DNA from: Alteromonas sp. KC3
GTDB taxonomy: Bacteria > Pseudomonadota > Gammaproteobacteria > Enterobacterales > Alteromonadaceae
NCBI RefSeq assembly: GCF_016756315.1
Contig: NZ_AP024235.1
Location: 186,001 to 250,000, forward strand
Length of the DNA: 64,000 nt
Direction of reading: 5' to 3'
Positions 43,368-53,666 of the stretch are shown here, one piece after another. The notes beneath the pieces were generated by a model. That model ran no database searches and had not been told where the DNA came from. It saw only the letters and a list, made by a program, of their open reading frames with translations. A program made the position numbers and the translations under genes. Position 1 is the first letter of the stretch, and every line of letters begins with the position of its first letter.

Positions 43368-45524
43368 TTAATGTTTTGGATTAACAGAGGAGAGCGCAGC
43401 TGCGTCAACCAATAGAATTTCAGCTTCTGAGTACGGCCAGCTTTTGAGGATTGCTTTGTTTCTTCTTTCGTCAATATCGAAAGATGCGCTAATAGAAGAC
43501 GCATTGAAGGTTTTTTCGCTAATACGTTCGCCATTATGGTCGAGAACATTAAAATGTGCATCTCGTCCATCAAAGTCGCTAAAGTAAATATATCGGTTAT
43601 CAGCATACCAATTCGTATTTTCTGCCGAGGGTAGTGAAAAGGGCAATGCTTTAATTGTTTTACTTTTATGATCAAAAACACTTAGTTCATAATTTTCATT
43701 TAAAAGAAATACTTTATCTTTAACTTGCCTAGCTGCTCTGAAATCTGAAAATAAATCTACCGTTTTTTGATTATCTAATTGGTATTCTTTTATTTTCCAG
43801 ATGCCTTGTTCTTTCACACCATAAATTACGCCATCACCGTTGGCATTAAACACACCATCATGTGCGATCATATGGCCACCGGTAGTGATGTATTTCACAT
43901 TATTGGTGTCTACTTCCAAAAGTGCTAGAAGACCATCGAGGGTCAGAAGAATGAAATCGTTTTGAGGGGCTACATCAAGCAAACTAAGATTCATAGTTGT
44001 CTGCAACAATGATACTTGCTCTTTCCCTTCTCTTCTTACAAGCTCAGAACGAGCGCCGTCTTTAACAACGTAAAGCAACTCACCCGATTGACCCAAATAA
44101 CGAACCTCATCCACGGAGTCGCCTGGTGTTGCGATGATTTTTTGTGTGGCGGTGTCAAATGAAGGAAGACTAACTTCAATGAAATACGAGTCAGACAAAG
44201 AATTGCGAACCACCATATATTCGTCACGACTTAAAGGTTCAATGTCGATGGTATTGCTATCTTTATTAAGGGCGATAGACGTTTGTGCAGCACCCTCAAT
44301 CTCAACTTTTACGATTTCTGTGCTATCAAGTAGCATAATTTCTTCATTATTGAGCCAGGTGACTTCGTATAAGCCGCTGCTGTGAAAAAATCGTTTAACG
44401 ATGGCTCTATTGCGTGTATTGAACAGTGAAAGTACGTGCTCTTCCAAGCCGCTCATAGACGTAGTCACAAGCAAGTAATCGCCATTAGGCGAAACATCTA
44501 CGCGGTAATCGTTTGAATTCGTATCGTGAGCAAATGTAATTGCCTCAATATTTCCAGAGGTGTAGTCGAGATAATAAACTTGTCCCGTCCCTTGTGCATC
44601 CTTCACTGCGGCAAAGTACAAACCACTGCCATCGTGGGACTCATCAAAATCGGAAACAATACTGAAGCCTTCTACTAATGTTGTGGTTTCAGCATCGTTG
44701 CTAATGTTTTTACTGAGTATTTTGGAGCCGCCCAAAGACAGATCAATAAAAATAATATTTTGCTGGTCGCGAGAAAATTTCACCTCAGTAACATTATTGG
44801 CATTTTGTGTTAATTGTCGAATGTTCTGGTTTTCTAAGTTTGCATGAAACAGTTGAAAGCCTTGCTCGCCAATGAGTTTGCCCGCAAATACTATTTCACT
44901 CGCGTCGTTGTTAGCACTTGCGCTTATCTTCTCTCCTGAGAAGTTAATCAGTTTTGTTTGGCTTGGCACTGCTGTTTGCAGCGAATAGAATAAAATGGCA
45001 CCCAATAGCAACATGGCGATAACCAGTGCCGAAGAGGGAATCCGGCCAGAGTGACGAAAAACCGTTAAAAATGAGCGTGCACGCGATGTAATTCCAGCGT
45101 GTAGCGCACTGGCTGTATTACCATTTGGACTGTGAGTTTGCGCATGATGTGAAACGGTACAATCTAGCTTGTACCCCCGTTTATGCATCGACTTAATTAG
45201 TGAGTGGTTATCCGTTTCGCCAAGCAGCGTACGCAATTTGCTAATTGCTCGCCTGACAGCGGCATCACTTACAACACGGTCGGCCCACACCTTTTCGTGC
45301 AGTTCATTGATTAATACGTATCTATCGGCGTTTCGGCATAAAAAAACCAATAAATCAAAGACTTTTGGTTCAATTGCGACTTCTTGGTTGTGTTCTAAGA
45401 GTAAGTTTCGCTGGGTATCGACAGTAAACTGTTCAAAGCTGAAGGTTTCAGGGGTAGCCGTGTGCTCGACATCAGTTTGCGAACTTTCAGTTCCCTTGCC
45501 CTGTACAACTACCGTGTTACTCAT
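43368..45524 (-). CDS. winged-helix regulator with membrane helix and beta-propeller-like sensor (CadC-like)
   Basis: A 718-aa protein from the ATG at 45524; the frame extends 18 codons further without a better start. The N-terminus has an OmpR/CadC-type DNA-binding domain (about 28-121: LLVFLCRNADRYVLINELHE and VRRAISKLRTLLGE). One membrane helix follows (ALVIAMLLLGAILFYSLQT, about 166-184). A periplasmic region of about 500 residues has TolB/DPP-IV-like propeller repeats (SRDQQNIIFIDLSLGGSKIL is one blade). This is a one-component membrane regulator. It lies upstream of the exported-peptide gene in the same direction and may be the regulator that recognises the TGGTTACA repeats. The propeller ligand is unknown. 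Confidence 0.87.
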   Translation of the reverse strand: MSNTVVVQGKGTESSQTDVEHTATPETFSFEQFTVDTQRNLLLEHNQEVAIEPKVFDLLVFLCRNADRYVLINELHEKVWADRVVSDAAVRRAISKLRTLLGETDNHSLIKSMHKRGYKLDCTVSHHAQTHSPNGNTASALHAGITSRARSFLTVFRHSGRIPSSALVIAMLLLGAILFYSLQTAVPSQTKLINFSGEKISASANNDASEIVFAGKLIGEQGFQLFHANLENQNIRQLTQNANNVTEVKFSRDQQNIIFIDLSLGGSKILSKNISNDAETTTLVEGFSIVSDFDESHDGSGLYFAAVKDAQGTGQVYYLDYTSGNIEAITFAHDTNSNDYRVDVSPNGDYLLVTTSMSGLEEHVLSLFNTRNRAIVKRFFHSSGLYEVTWLNNEEIMLLDSTEIVKVEIEGAAQTSIALNKDSNTIDIEPLSRDEYMVVRNSLSDSYFIEVSLPSFDTATQKIIATPGDSVDEVRYLGQSGELLYVVKDGARSELVRREGKEQVSLLQTTMNLSLLDVAPQNDFILLTLDGLLALLEVDTNNVKYITTGGHMIAHDGVFNANGDGVIYGVKEQGIWKIKEYQLDNQKTVDLFSDFRAARQVKDKVFLLNENYELSVFDHKSKTIKALPFSLPSAENTNWYADNRYIYFSDFDGRDAHFNVLDHNGERISEKTFNASSISASFDIDERRNKAILKSWPYSEAEILLVDAAALSSVNPKH

Positions 45525-45857
45525 GCCAGCTAGCCTAATTGTCTTTGATTTTAATTTTGCTTTGTTTAAACAATACACACTTTTACGGCATTCTCAAAGC
45601 GTCTTACACCACGTGATTTGTTTAAAAGTATTAATGAAAGTGTCAATGCTTAAAGGAGAGCAGCGTATTGTGGGTTTATATAACATTCACACAACCTAAG
45701 TGGACGTACCTGATAGCCTTGTTTTTACTTCGCTAAAGAGTGCAGTGATTCAACGAATTGACGATATTCATGGGTAAGTTCATAGGATGGAATGATTTTG
45801 TATAGTAGACTTACCCGCTATTTTTAATCATTCAATGCTGGATATGACAACGGAACT
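45525..45857. other. divergent upstream region of the CadC-like gene and the Hsp70 gene
   Basis: About 330 bases carry the promoters of two divergent genes. I found no clear operator, RNA gene or further copy of the TGGTTACA octamer. Confidence 0.4.
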
Positions 45858-47357
45858 ATGACTGCGATTGGGATTGACTACGGTACATCAAATTCTGAGG
45901 TTGTGTATTTTGATGGTGCATCCCATCAGCACATTAAACTTGACCCGTTAGATAAGAAAGGTAACAAAATTCGTTCTTCGGTATTTATTTATTTTGAGGA
46001 TGAGTTGCCGCCACCGCCAGACGCGATGGTTGAAGCGAAAGTTGCCCAACTTCAACGCGCAATCAATGATCAGATAGATAAAGCGAAAGACGGTTACTAC
46101 GCTGCGAAAGATCCCAAAGAACAGGCTATGTATAATGACCGCATAAATTCACTTCGCGGAGATTTGCACAATAAGCCAGCCTTGCAGCGCAAAGCGATTG
46201 CTCAATTGATGCATGCCATGTCACTTGATGAAATTCCACTGTTACGCCTTGTTGAGCACGGTAAGTTTGCGTTTGGTGAAGAAGGGTTCAGACGTTTTTT
46301 GAAGATGCCAGATAAGGGCAGACTAATCTATTCACCTAAAAACTTTTTAGGTGCTTCGCTAGACGGTGATCAAAAACAAGCCTTTATCGGCATTATCGCC
46401 AAGCAACTTGCCTACTTTAAACAGTGTGCAGAGCAGCAGCTAGGTACGGTAGTTGACAGTGCGGTCATTGGACGACCAGTAAAGTTTCATGGAACGCGTG
46501 GCGAAGAAGGCAACGCACAGGCCATTCAAATCATGACTCAGGCCGCGACGAAAGCCGGTTTCTCTGGTGTTAATTTTCTGGATGAGCCTATTGCGGCAGC
46601 GTATAAAATTGAGCAAACACTGCCTAAAGATACTACAACTCTTATTGTGGATATTGGCGGTGGTACTACCGATATCTGTTGTATTAAGCTTTCTCCAGAA
46701 CGCACTAACCAACTAGACAGAAAAGATGATGTTTTGTCGGTAACGGGGCGCCGTTTAGGGGGAATGGATTGCGATAAGAGCTTAGTGTTAAAAGCTATTG
46801 CGCCAGAAATGGGAATGGGCCTTAAAATGATAAATGGCCTGCCTGTACCACCCACATACTTTTCGGATATGTGCGCTGTCGACAACATTCCTGCGCTAAC
46901 GCGATTTTTCTCTGATGATTATGGTTTAGATATTTCGCAAACTATGTCGGTGATAAAAGAGCCTGCGCAATTAGAAAGACTGTTGATTGTGCAGGAAAAC
47001 AAACTATCTGCGCGTGTGGTTAACTCGGCTCGCTTGGCAAAGGAACTGTTGTCGAGTAAGCAAAATATCACGTTACCACTACATTACATCGAAGAAGACT
47101 TTGATGTAGAGATAACACAAGATGCACTTAAAAAAGCACTTAAACCTTGGCTCGATAAAGTAAAAGCATTAGTGGTGGAGTGTTTAGAAAACAGTGTAGA
47201 AAAGCCCGAAGTTGTCATGATTACAGGCGGTATGAGTTTGTCGCCAATTGTCGTTGATGCCCTATATGAAAACTTACTGACGGGGTTACCACGACTAGAA
47301 AATGATGCATTTAATTCGGTATGTGAAGGACTTGCTATTCAGGCTGCTAAGCACTGA
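45858..47357 (+). CDS. YegD-like Hsp70-family protein
   Basis: A 499-aa protein of the actin/Hsp70 ATPase fold. The phosphate-1 loop is GIDYGTSNSEVVYF, phosphate-2 is LIVDIGGGTTDICCIKL, and adenosine-site residues are in VVMITGGMSLSPIV. LDEPIAAAY is the usual Hsp70 connect motif. It lacks the substrate-binding domain of DnaK, as in E. coli YegD. Its role is not established; it may act as a chaperone-like ATPase. The gene ends in a bidirectional terminator. Confidence 0.88.
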   Translation: MTAIGIDYGTSNSEVVYFDGASHQHIKLDPLDKKGNKIRSSVFIYFEDELPPPPDAMVEAKVAQLQRAINDQIDKAKDGYYAAKDPKEQAMYNDRINSLRGDLHNKPALQRKAIAQLMHAMSLDEIPLLRLVEHGKFAFGEEGFRRFLKMPDKGRLIYSPKNFLGASLDGDQKQAFIGIIAKQLAYFKQCAEQQLGTVVDSAVIGRPVKFHGTRGEEGNAQAIQIMTQAATKAGFSGVNFLDEPIAAAYKIEQTLPKDTTTLIVDIGGGTTDICCIKLSPERTNQLDRKDDVLSVTGRRLGGMDCDKSLVLKAIAPEMGMGLKMINGLPVPPTYFSDMCAVDNIPALTRFFSDDYGLDISQTMSVIKEPAQLERLLIVQENKLSARVVNSARLAKELLSSKQNITLPLHYIEEDFDVEITQDALKKALKPWLDKVKALVVECLENSVEKPEVVMITGGMSLSPIVVDALYENLLTGLPRLENDAFNSVCEGLAIQAAKH

Positions 47358-47383
47358 AGCGAGGCGTTGAAAGGATAAAAACG

Positions 47384-47417
47384 AAAAAGCGTTAGTGACA
47401 TCACTAACGCTTTTTTT
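47384..47417. terminator. bidirectional terminator between the Hsp70 gene and a small gene
   Basis: GCGTTAGTGA and TCACTAACGC form a 10-bp stem with a 2-base loop, flanked by five A on one side and seven T on the other. It can end transcription on both strands, fitting the converging genes. Confidence 0.9.
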
Positions 47418-47422
47418 GTCGC

Positions 47423-47590
47423 TTAATGCTGAAGAATATTGTGCTGCTTCAAATAAACAGCAATAGCTTCTGGTGACTCAAAGGCTTTCAGTAACATTTC
47501 TTGGGCACGTGCTTTTACATCGTTGTCTTCAGAAGATGAAAGTAGGTGATACCAAGTCTTCACTAAGGCTAATGGCGGCGTTTGGTTCAT
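47423..47590 (-). CDS. small hypothetical protein (55 aa)
   Basis: A 55-aa product from the ATG at 47590, with GGAG 9 bases upstream; the frame also extends to a TTG at 47608. The sequence TPPLALVKTWYHLL followed by a helical, acidic part has no recognised family or membrane segment. It ends at the shared terminator. The good ribosome site and terminator make it a likely gene; the function is unknown. Confidence 0.6.
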   Translation of the reverse strand: MNQTPPLALVKTWYHLLSSSEDNDVKARAQEMLLKAFESPEAIAVYLKQHNILQH

Positions 47591-47748
47591 GCGTTGTTGC
47601 TCCAGCAATTCTTACTGCAATAAATTCCACGAATCATCGTATCTCATGATTCACCAAAACAAGCTCTGACCAGCGTTATATTTATCAATTTATGCGACAA
47701 AATGACTGCGTTTGGCCATTTTGTCGCCGTAACATGCTGATCTGCTTG

Positions 47749-50571
47749 TTAGAGCATGGGTTTTAAGAAGCGTCCTGTATGTGAAACGTCTTGCTCTGCC
47801 ACATGCTCAGGTGTTCCTTCTGCAATAATCTGGCCACCTCCGGATCCTCCCTCTGGACCAAGGTCGACAATCCAATCTGCGGTTTTGATAACATCAAGGT
47901 TATGCTCAATAACCACAACGGTATTGCCGTGATCACGCAGCCTGTGAAGCACTGCTAATAATTGCTTAATATCGTGGAAGTGCAACCCTGTTGTAGGCTC
48001 ATCGAGAATGTATAGGGTTTGGCCAGTGTCTCTTTTTGACAACTCTTTTGCCAATTTTACACGCTGTGCTTCACCACCTGACAAAGTAGTAGCAGCTTGT
48101 CCCAATCTAATATACGACAAACCCACGTCCATGAGCGTTTGCAATTTTCTTGAGATTGCGGGTATCGCATCAAAGAAATGACGTGCATCTTCCACCGTCA
48201 TCTCAAGAACCTCGTGAATGTTCTTGTCTTTGTACTTAATTTCCAACGTTTCACGATTGTAGCGCTTACCCTGACAGACATCACAAGGCACATACACATC
48301 AGGCAAGAAGTGCATTTCTACTTTTATGACACCATCACCCTGACACGCTTCACAGCGGCCACCTTTCACGTTAAAGCTAAACCTTCCTGGTTTATAACCG
48401 CGAGAGCGAGATTCTTGTGTACCTGCAAACATTTCGCGAATAGGTGTAAAGATACCTGCGTAGGTTGCTGGGTTAGAACGCGGTGTTCGGCCAATGGGAC
48501 TTTGATCGATATCGACCACTTTATCAAGGTGTTCAAGACCGGTCATTGAAACGTGTGGTGCGGGCTCTGAAGTCGTCGCCTTATTTAACTCACGTTGCGC
48601 AATTTTATAAAAGGTGTCATTGATAAGGGTTGACTTACCTGACCCCGATACACCAGTCACACAGGTCATCACACCGGTAGGAATACGCAAATCAACCGAC
48701 TTCAAGTTGTTGCCAGTTGCCCCTTTTAGCTCTAGCCAGATGTCGTCTTTAACCTGATTTCTAGTTGCAGGGACTTCAATTTTCTCTCTACCAGACAGGT
48801 ATTTTCCGGTAAGTGAATGTTCACTATTCTTTATATCTTCCAACGAACCTTCTGCAATAATTTGCCCACCATGTACACCTGCTCCTGGGCCGATATCAAC
48901 GATATAGTCGGCTTCGCGTATGGCATCTTCATCGTGTTCTACGACCAGTACTGTATTACCTAAGTCTCGCAGGTGCGTGAGCGTCCCAAGAAGTCGCTCG
49001 TTGTCACGCTGATGTAGACCGATTGAAGGCTCATCTAGCACGTACATGACGCCGACAAGACCCGCACCAATTTGGCTTGCTAAGCGAATACGCTGGGCTT
49101 CACCGCCTGATAGGGTATCGGCACTACGAGACATTGAAAGGTAATTAAGGCCGACATTGACCAAAAAGCGCAAACGGTCGAGAATTTCTTTTAGGATTTT
49201 CTCTGCTATTTGCGCCTTTTGACCTTCAAGGCTTAATGATTCAAAAAAACCGAAAGCATCAGCTATCGACATATCAGCGATAGCCGGCAAATTAGTACCT
49301 TCGATAAATACATTGCGTGCTTCAACGCGCAAGCGTGTGCCTTCACAGCTATTACATGGCTGTTGACTTAAATACTTAGCTAACTCTTCGCGCACTGAGT
49401 TTGACTCAGTCTCACGATATCGACGCTCCATATTGGGAATAATGCCTTCAAACGGATGCTTGCGCTCCATGATGTCGCCGCGCTCATTAATATATTTAAA
49501 TGAGAGTGACTTTCCCTTTGAGCCATAAAGCACAATGTCTTGATGCTTTTTATCTAACTCTTCAAACGGTACAGTTAGGCTAAAGCCGTAATGATCTGCA
49601 ACAGCTTGCAGCATTTGAAAATAGTAGTAACTGCGCTTGTCCCACCCTCGAATTGCGCCTCCAGATAAACTGAGCTCTTTGTTGCCAACCACTCGCATAG
49701 GATCAAAGAACTGTCTTGTACCTAAACCGTCACATGTAGGGCAGGCGCCCGCCGGATTGTTAAACGAGAACAAACGCGGCTCAAGTTCACTCAAGCTGTA
49801 TCCGCAGTGCGGGCAAGCAAAATTAGCTGAAAACACAATTTCTTCAGCGTCTTTATCATCCATATCGGCAACAACGGCGTTGCCACCTGCAAGACTCAAC
49901 GCGGTTTCAAATGACTCAGAAAGGCGCAGCGCCATGTCATCACGCACTTTAAAGCGGTCGACAACGACTTCGATGGTGTGCTTTTTGTGTAGGTCGAGTG
50001 GTGGTGGATCAGAGAGATCACACACTTCGCCATCGATGCGCGCTCGAATAAAGCCCTGAGCAGAAAGATTCTGCAAGGTTTTAACGTGCTCCCCCTTACG
50101 CTCTTTCACGATAGGAGCAAGTAGCATTAACTTGCTACCCTCTGGCATCGCCAGCACTTTATCTACCATTTGACTAACGGTCTGTGCATCAAGCGGTACA
50201 TCGTGATCTGGACAGCGAGGAGTACCTACGCGCGCGAACATTAATCGCAGGTAGTCGTAAATTTCTGTAATAGTTCCCACGGTCGAGCGCGGGTTGTGTG
50301 ATGTTGATTTTTGTTCAATGGATATTGCGGGCGATAGGCCTTCAATATGATCAACATCTGGCTTTTCCATCATGGAAAGGAACTGACGTGCATACGCCGA
50401 TAAAGACTCAACATAGCGACGCTGGCCTTCTGCGTATAAGGTGTCGAATGCAAGAGACGATTTCCCCGAGCCCGACAGGCCGGTAATCACCACCAGTTTG
50501 TCTCGTGGCAGTGTTAAATCGATGTTTTTCAAGTTGTGGGTGCGAGCACCGCGAATTTCGATTTTATCCAT
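47749..50571 (-). CDS. uvrA: excinuclease ABC subunit A
   Basis: UvrA is the damage-recognition ATPase of nucleotide excision repair. The 940-aa length equals that of E. coli. Two ABC modules are complete: Walker [21 protein letters not shown] and [19 protein letters not shown]; signatures [13 protein letters not shown] and [13 protein letters not shown]; Walker [12 protein letters not shown] and [11 protein letters not shown]. Zinc modules show [20 protein letters not shown]...CPTCDG and [18 protein letters not shown]...CDVCQG. I see no perfect LexA box in the 240 bases upstream, although uvrA is SOS-controlled in E. coli. The classical uvrA-ssb pairing is broken here by about 11 kb of inserted genes. 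Confidence 0.98.
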   Translation of the reverse strand: MDKIEIRGARTHNLKNIDLTLPRDKLVVITGLSGSGKSSLAFDTLYAEGQRRYVESLSAYARQFLSMMEKPDVDHIEGLSPAISIEQKSTSHNPRSTVGTITEIYDYLRLMFARVGTPRCPDHDVPLDAQTVSQMVDKVLAMPEGSKLMLLAPIVKERKGEHVKTLQNLSAQGFIRARIDGEVCDLSDPPPLDLHKKHTIEVVVDRFKVRDDMALRLSESFETALSLAGGNAVVADMDDKDAEEIVFSANFACPHCGYSLSELEPRLFSFNNPAGACPTCDGLGTRQFFDPMRVVGNKELSLSGGAIRGWDKRSYYYFQMLQAVADHYGFSLTVPFEELDKKHQDIVLYGSKGKSLSFKYINERGDIMERKHPFEGIIPNMERRYRETESNSVREELAKYLSQQPCNSCEGTRLRVEARNVFIEGTNLPAIADMSIADAFGFFESLSLEGQKAQIAEKILKEILDRLRFLVNVGLNYLSMSRSADTLSGGEAQRIRLASQIGAGLVGVMYVLDEPSIGLHQRDNERLLGTLTHLRDLGNTVLVVEHDEDAIREADYIVDIGPGAGVHGGQIIAEGSLEDIKNSEHSLTGKYLSGREKIEVPATRNQVKDDIWLELKGATGNNLKSVDLRIPTGVMTCVTGVSGSGKSTLINDTFYKIAQRELNKATTSEPAPHVSMTGLEHLDKVVDIDQSPIGRTPRSNPATYAGIFTPIREMFAGTQESRSRGYKPGRFSFNVKGGRCEACQGDGVIKVEMHFLPDVYVPCDVCQGKRYNRETLEIKYKDKNIHEVLEMTVEDARHFFDAIPAISRKLQTLMDVGLSYIRLGQAATTLSGGEAQRVKLAKELSKRDTGQTLYILDEPTTGLHFHDIKQLLAVLHRLRDHGNTVVVIEHNLDVIKTADWIVDLGPEGGSGGGQIIAEGTPEHVAEQDVSHTGRFLKPML

Positions 50572-50811
50572 TGAAGCCTAAATGAGAGAAAAAGAATCAG
50601 TATGCCATAGCTGTCAAGTAAAGTGATATGACAATCAAGTTATACTTCGTAAAGGCGCGGGGGATCACATTCGCCAACCCACTAATCCAAGTATTAATCC
50701 ATGTTAAGGTACGTGGGCAGGTGAACAAATTGTGCTACACTTCGTGACCTTAAATTTTCTATTGTAGAGATACTCTACGCGCTATTTCATCTTTTGAGGA
50801 ACACTGACGCT

Positions 50812-52167
50812 TTGAACGCTTTGGAATTACGCGCTGCACTTGCGCTCGCTTCGGTCTATGTTTTACGCATGATGGGTTTGTTCATGGTAATGCCAGTTCT
50901 TGCAGTGGCGGCAATGGACTACCCAGATTACTCACCATTATTGGTAGGACTAGCGGTTGGTGGCTATGGTTTAACACAAGCTGCATTACAAATTCCCATG
51001 GGCATGATGTCAGACAAATGGGGACGAAAGCCCGTTATATTATTGGGTTTATGTGTTTTCGCGATAGGCAGTTTTGTCGCCGCAAGTGCCGATAATATGA
51101 TAATGATGATAGTGGGTCGTATACTACAAGGCGCGGGCGCAATTGCCGGTGCCATTATGGCGTTGGCTACCGATGTCAGCCGTGAAAGCCAGCGCGCCAA
51201 GGTACTTGCCATTATCGGCATTGCCATAGGCTTCTCTTTCTATCTCGCGGTTATTCTAGGCCCATTAATAGCCAACAGTTATGGGTTAGCTGGTGTTTTT
51301 GCCATTACGGGGTTGCTAGCGGTGCTTTGTATGCCCCTAGTCAAATGGGTTGTTCCTGATTCAGAGCAACTCAGTAGTGGTGATACGCTGCCACAAAAAG
51401 ACCAACTAAAACAGCTGTTGTTATCGCCGCAGCTATGGCGCTTAAACGTAAGCGTGCTGTTGTTACACATGCTAATTACGCTATTGTTCGTGCAACTGCC
51501 CGTTACGCTACTGCATTTTGATATGACGCTGGAAAGTCACTGGAGCGTCTACTTGCCGGTTCTAGGTATTTCAATTGTGGGTCTTGTACTGATGATGGGG
51601 GCCGCGCGTGGACGCACGCCAAAATCGCTGCTATTCACGGCGATTGTATTGATGGGAGCGGCGTTCTTCACACTGAGTACGCAGACACACAGTTGGTGGA
51701 TGGTTACTGCGGCAGTCGTTCTATTTTTTACGGGCTTTAATTATTTGGAAGCAAATTTTCCAGCGTTAGTTTCAAGTATTGCACCGGCAGGAAAAAAGGG
51801 GACTGCAATGGGCATTTATGCCAGCTTTCAGTTCTTTGGCGCATTTCTAGGCGGTATTGTTTCGGGCTTTGTAACCGATATATGGACACCTGACATTGCT
51901 TATGGCGTTGGCGCAGCATGCACAGTACTTTGGCTCTTCATTATTGCGGGATTGAAAGAAGTGAGCCGGGTGAAACGCGTAATGATGCAAGCTTCAAAAC
52001 CCGATGCAGTATTAGATGAGCGCTCTCAGCAAGTACTTATGCAAGGGTTAAGCGCAGTTCCCGGCGTACTTGACGTGACATTAAACCACCATAATGGCGC
52101 AGTATATTTGAAGGTCGATAGGGACTTTGATGCGCTAAAAGCGCGAGAAGTGTTAGACGCAACGTAG
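50812..52167 (+). CDS. YajR-like MFS transporter with C-terminal ferredoxin-like domain
   Basis: A product of about 451 aa with twelve membrane segments, then a cytoplasmic tail of about 65 residues (SQQVLMQGLSAVPGVLDVTL and VYLKVDRDFDALKAREVL). The tail resembles the YAM/HMA-like domain of YajR. Motif A between helices 2 and 3 is GMMSDKWGRKP. It is probably a drug or metabolite proton antiporter; the substrate is unknown. The start is not clear: the frame opens with a TTG at 50794 with no ribosome site, while the TTG at 50812 follows GAGGA by 11 bases and is preferred. Confidence 0.82.
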   Translation: MNALELRAALALASVYVLRMMGLFMVMPVLAVAAMDYPDYSPLLVGLAVGGYGLTQAALQIPMGMMSDKWGRKPVILLGLCVFAIGSFVAASADNMIMMIVGRILQGAGAIAGAIMALATDVSRESQRAKVLAIIGIAIGFSFYLAVILGPLIANSYGLAGVFAITGLLAVLCMPLVKWVVPDSEQLSSGDTLPQKDQLKQLLLSPQLWRLNVSVLLLHMLITLLFVQLPVTLLHFDMTLESHWSVYLPVLGISIVGLVLMMGAARGRTPKSLLFTAIVLMGAAFFTLSTQTHSWWMVTAAVVLFFTGFNYLEANFPALVSSIAPAGKKGTAMGIYASFQFFGAFLGGIVSGFVTDIWTPDIAYGVGAACTVLWLFIIAGLKEVSRVKRVMMQASKPDAVLDERSQQVLMQGLSAVPGVLDVTLNHHNGAVYLKVDRDFDALKAREVLDAT

Positions 52168-52198
52168 CTGGGCTTATTGCCGAAAACAGGGGTGAAGG

Positions 52199-52783
52199 AT
52201 GATAGATTTAACGTCTTTTAAAGCCATTATTTTTGATATGGACGGCACTTTGGTTGATTCAATGGCGGCGCATATTGAAGCGTGGCAGCGCACTTGTGAG
52301 GCGTTTGGATACCCTTTTGATAACGACTATCAGTATAGTCTTGGGGGCGTTCCATCATTGGCAACTGTAGAACTGATGAATGCGCGTTACAACATGTCGC
52401 ATTCTCCTCTAGCGGTTGCTGAATTTAAAAAACAGGCTTATGAAGGGCTTAGTCACACACCCACCCTTATTCAAGATACCTTAGCAGTATTTAATCACTA
52501 TAAAACGCGTATGCCGATAGCCGTGGGTACAGGCTCAGATAGACAGCATGCGCAGTGGGTACTTTCAGAGCATGGAATATTGGCGCAACTTGACGCGTTG
52601 GTTACTGCTGATGATGTTGCTCATGGTAAACCTCACCCAGAAACTTTTATAAAAGCTGCAGATTCGATGAATATTGCGCCACACCATTGCGTAGTGTTTG
52701 AAGATACCGATATGGGTAAACAAGCGGCTATCGCTGGCGGTATGACCTGCATTATGGTCAAAAATGGTCGTATAGTTCGTTAG
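52199..52783 (+). CDS. HAD-family phosphatase, YqaB-like
   Basis: A 194-aa subclass I HAD hydrolase. Motif I is FDMDGTLVDS, motif II Thr/Ser in VGTGSDRQHA, motif III Lys in AHGKPHPETF, and motif IV EDTDMGKQAAIAGG. It is close in size and pattern to E. coli YqaB, a fructose-1-phosphate/6-phosphogluconate phosphatase and beta-phosphoglucomutase relative. It follows the MFS gene by 31 bases, likely in the same transcript. Confidence 0.88.
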   Translation: MIDLTSFKAIIFDMDGTLVDSMAAHIEAWQRTCEAFGYPFDNDYQYSLGGVPSLATVELMNARYNMSHSPLAVAEFKKQAYEGLSHTPTLIQDTLAVFNHYKTRMPIAVGTGSDRQHAQWVLSEHGILAQLDALVTADDVAHGKPHPETFIKAADSMNIAPHHCVVFEDTDMGKQAAIAGGMTCIMVKNGRIVR

Positions 52784-52787
52784 CCAG

Positions 52788-53396
52788 CTAAATTGCGTTT
52801 GCGCTTTCTACAACGTCATCGCATTCATGTAACAAAGAAGATTTTACACGACGAGTAGCTTGCGCTATTGCTTCCTTAATCGCTTCTTCAGCAATGTCGT
52901 GTTCTTCATTAATTGAGGTACTTGAATGTACTTGCATGCTTTGACCGCGGTAAGAGACACTTGGTGAGTACTCGTCTGCGTAGTGGGGTTTGTATTGCAC
53001 ATCAATGATAACAGTGGCAACTAAGTTGGTGCCTAAAGTTTTCACAAATGCGCGCTCTAACGATACTTTTACACTATTATCAGCATTGGTATGGGGCGTA
53101 ACATTCATTTCAAGCAGGCTTTGTTCAAGAATTGAATAAAGCGCATCTTTCGATACATTATCATTTCCGACCAATAAGTCTTTGCTTGCCCTTTCATCGG
53201 TGAGTTCTGCAAGATACATCGGGCAGGCTTTGGCTTTTGAAAGACTGGCCTGATGCGCTTCTCGTTGTGAGGCTGGAACGAGCGCTGAGTCTAAATCAGG
53301 CTCAGGTGTTGATACACAAGCAACGAGAAATGAGAGGCTGCAACACACTAACGTACTACGAATAAGACGCTTCGATTGTTTTGTGCTTTTTATCAT
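52788..53396 (-). CDS. predicted lipoprotein of unknown function
   Basis: A 202-aa protein with a lipobox FLVAC at Cys27 after a 26-residue signal. The mature part is mixed alpha/beta (VKVSLERAFVKTLGTNLVAT, strand-rich) and ends in a helix EEAIKEAIAQATRRVKSSLL. The pattern is like that of YajG-type outer-membrane lipoproteins, without certainty. It faces the HAD gene tail-to-tail. Confidence 0.65.
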   Translation of the reverse strand: MIKSTKQSKRLIRSTLVCCSLSFLVACVSTPEPDLDSALVPASQREAHQASLSKAKACPMYLAELTDERASKDLLVGNDNVSKDALYSILEQSLLEMNVTPHTNADNSVKVSLERAFVKTLGTNLVATVIIDVQYKPHYADEYSPSVSYRGQSMQVHSSTSINEEHDIAEEAIKEAIAQATRRVKSSLLHECDDVVESANAI

Positions 53397-53666
53397 ATTA
53401 ATTCACTACTTGTTTTGTCTCGCTGCCTGAATCTCGCTTGAAACCAATAAAGTGTTTATCGCGAAGTTTAGTCACAATGAAATAAGCCGTAACGGCAAAC
53501 TAAATACTTAACTGGCAGTATAAGTAAATAAATCATCATCACAAATACCTGAACTGTTGCAAACTGTTTCAGCCATCGATGTAGAAATTATCAACACTGT
53601 GCTACAGTAAACGTAAGTTTCAGATGTGATGCGAACAACAGTTTTTCAACACGGACAGTTTTACCC

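Noticed and set aside
50572..50811. LexA box upstream of uvrA
   Set aside because: No CTGT-N8-ACAG or close variant found by eye.
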